Origin: an uncultured Eubacteriales bacterium | GTDB taxonomy: Bacteria > Bacillota > Clostridia > UBA1381 > UBA9506 | Direction of reading: 5' to 3' | NCBI GenBank assembly: GCA_902478395.1 | Contig: CABSKZ010000057.1 | Location: forward strand, 1-12,671 | DNA: 12,671 nucleotides | Shown: positions 12,493 to 12,671 of the stretch, in pieces | How positions within the stretch are numbered: position 1 is the stretch's first letter | Layout: the number at the start of each line of letters is the position of its first letter | Position numbers and translations under genes: made by a program | Notes under the pieces: generated by a model | Seen by the model: only the letters and a program-made list of their open reading frames with translations | What the model was told of the DNA's origin: nothing | Databases searched by the model: none

Positions 12493-12671
12493 CTATTCCA
12501 CCACAAGTTCGATATATTCGTCGCCCAGCGTCAAAAACACGCGGTCGCCCGGACGAATTTTCTTCCCCCGCATGGCGCACGGCTCTTCGTTGACGCTGAC
12601 AGCGCCGCTGAGTATTAAATCTTTCGCGTCCGCGCCGGAAAGTGAAATCCCGGCAAATTTTAAAAGCTGAT
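12493..12671 (-). CDS. yaaA: S4-domain protein YaaA/RlbA, C-terminal part (5' end outside window)
   Basis: 58 residues plus stop are visible. They read QLLKFAGISLSGADAKDLI, then a GAVSVNEEP strand, RGKKIRPGDRV and a C-terminal ELVVE. This is the S4 RNA-binding fold, and it matches Bacillus YaaA (RlbA), a protein of about 70 residues encoded between dnaN and recF and linked to ribosome assembly. Only the first dozen or so residues should be missing. TAG at 12493-12495 is separated from recF by three bases. The frame also reads too far into the S4 fold to be anything but the end of this gene. Its presence predicts dnaN and dnaA just beyond the right edge. Confidence 0.9.
   Translation of the reverse strand, partial: QLLKFAGISLSGADAKDLILSGAVSVNEEPCAMRGKKIRPGDRVFLTLGDEYIELVVE

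Noticed and set aside
12181..12618. Plus-strand frame across recF and yaaA
   Set aside because: Antisense to two strongly conserved genes and without start signals.
1..12671. CRISPR arrays, tRNA or rRNA genes, insertion sequences, phage genes
   Set aside because: No repeat-spacer pattern, tRNA fold, transposase or phage protein was found on either strand.

Overview
The window reads as one end of a draft contig from an uncultured Clostridia-type Firmicute. Three things support this: strong GGAGG ribosome sites before nearly every gene, SLH-domain surface proteins, and a yaaA-recF-remB cluster typical of Firmicutes. A gut or other anaerobic, polysaccharide-degrading relative (Oscillospirales/Monoglobales-like) is a guess from gene content only. 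The first 20 bases are not genomic. They are the engineered Tn5 mosaic-end sequence of a transposase sequencing library, so the first gene is cut by the contig end.

Region A (21-9134, + strand) is a tight run of five genes for secreted or cell-wall proteins, with gaps of only 3 to 18 bases and no internal terminator. In order: the C-terminal end of a protein with three SLH cell-wall-binding repeats; a secreted protein with a jelly-roll domain and two Ig-like domains; a smaller secreted jelly-roll protein; a 999-residue multidomain enzyme with an alginate-lyase/heparinase-like helical domain and a C-terminal F5/8-type carbohydrate-binding domain; and a 945-residue SLH protein with a long unassigned body. 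The second and third proteins share a homologous C-terminal domain, and proteins two to four share jelly-roll domains. The set looks like a surface apparatus that binds and cleaves an acidic or otherwise complex polysaccharide, with SLH proteins at both ends as wall anchors or S-layer-like elements. A strong intrinsic terminator at 9152-9187 closes it.

Region B (9212-10702, + strand) is a separate transcription unit: a near-consensus sigma-A promoter, a leader of about 80 bases with a small hairpin plus U-run and a 13-codon mini-ORF whose stop overlaps the start codon, then an NSS-family sodium:amino-acid symporter.

Region C (10703-11107) is non-coding. It holds a bidirectional terminator between convergent units, flanked by GC-rich sequence that may be a dispersed repeat.

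Region D (11108-12671, - strand) is the core replication/repair cluster read right to left: yaaA/rlbA (partial), recF, remB. dnaN and dnaA would be expected beyond the right edge. gyrB, which often follows remB, is not there; the cluster ends at remB. If the origin lies to the right, the surface operon and the transporter are transcribed toward it, head-on to replication.
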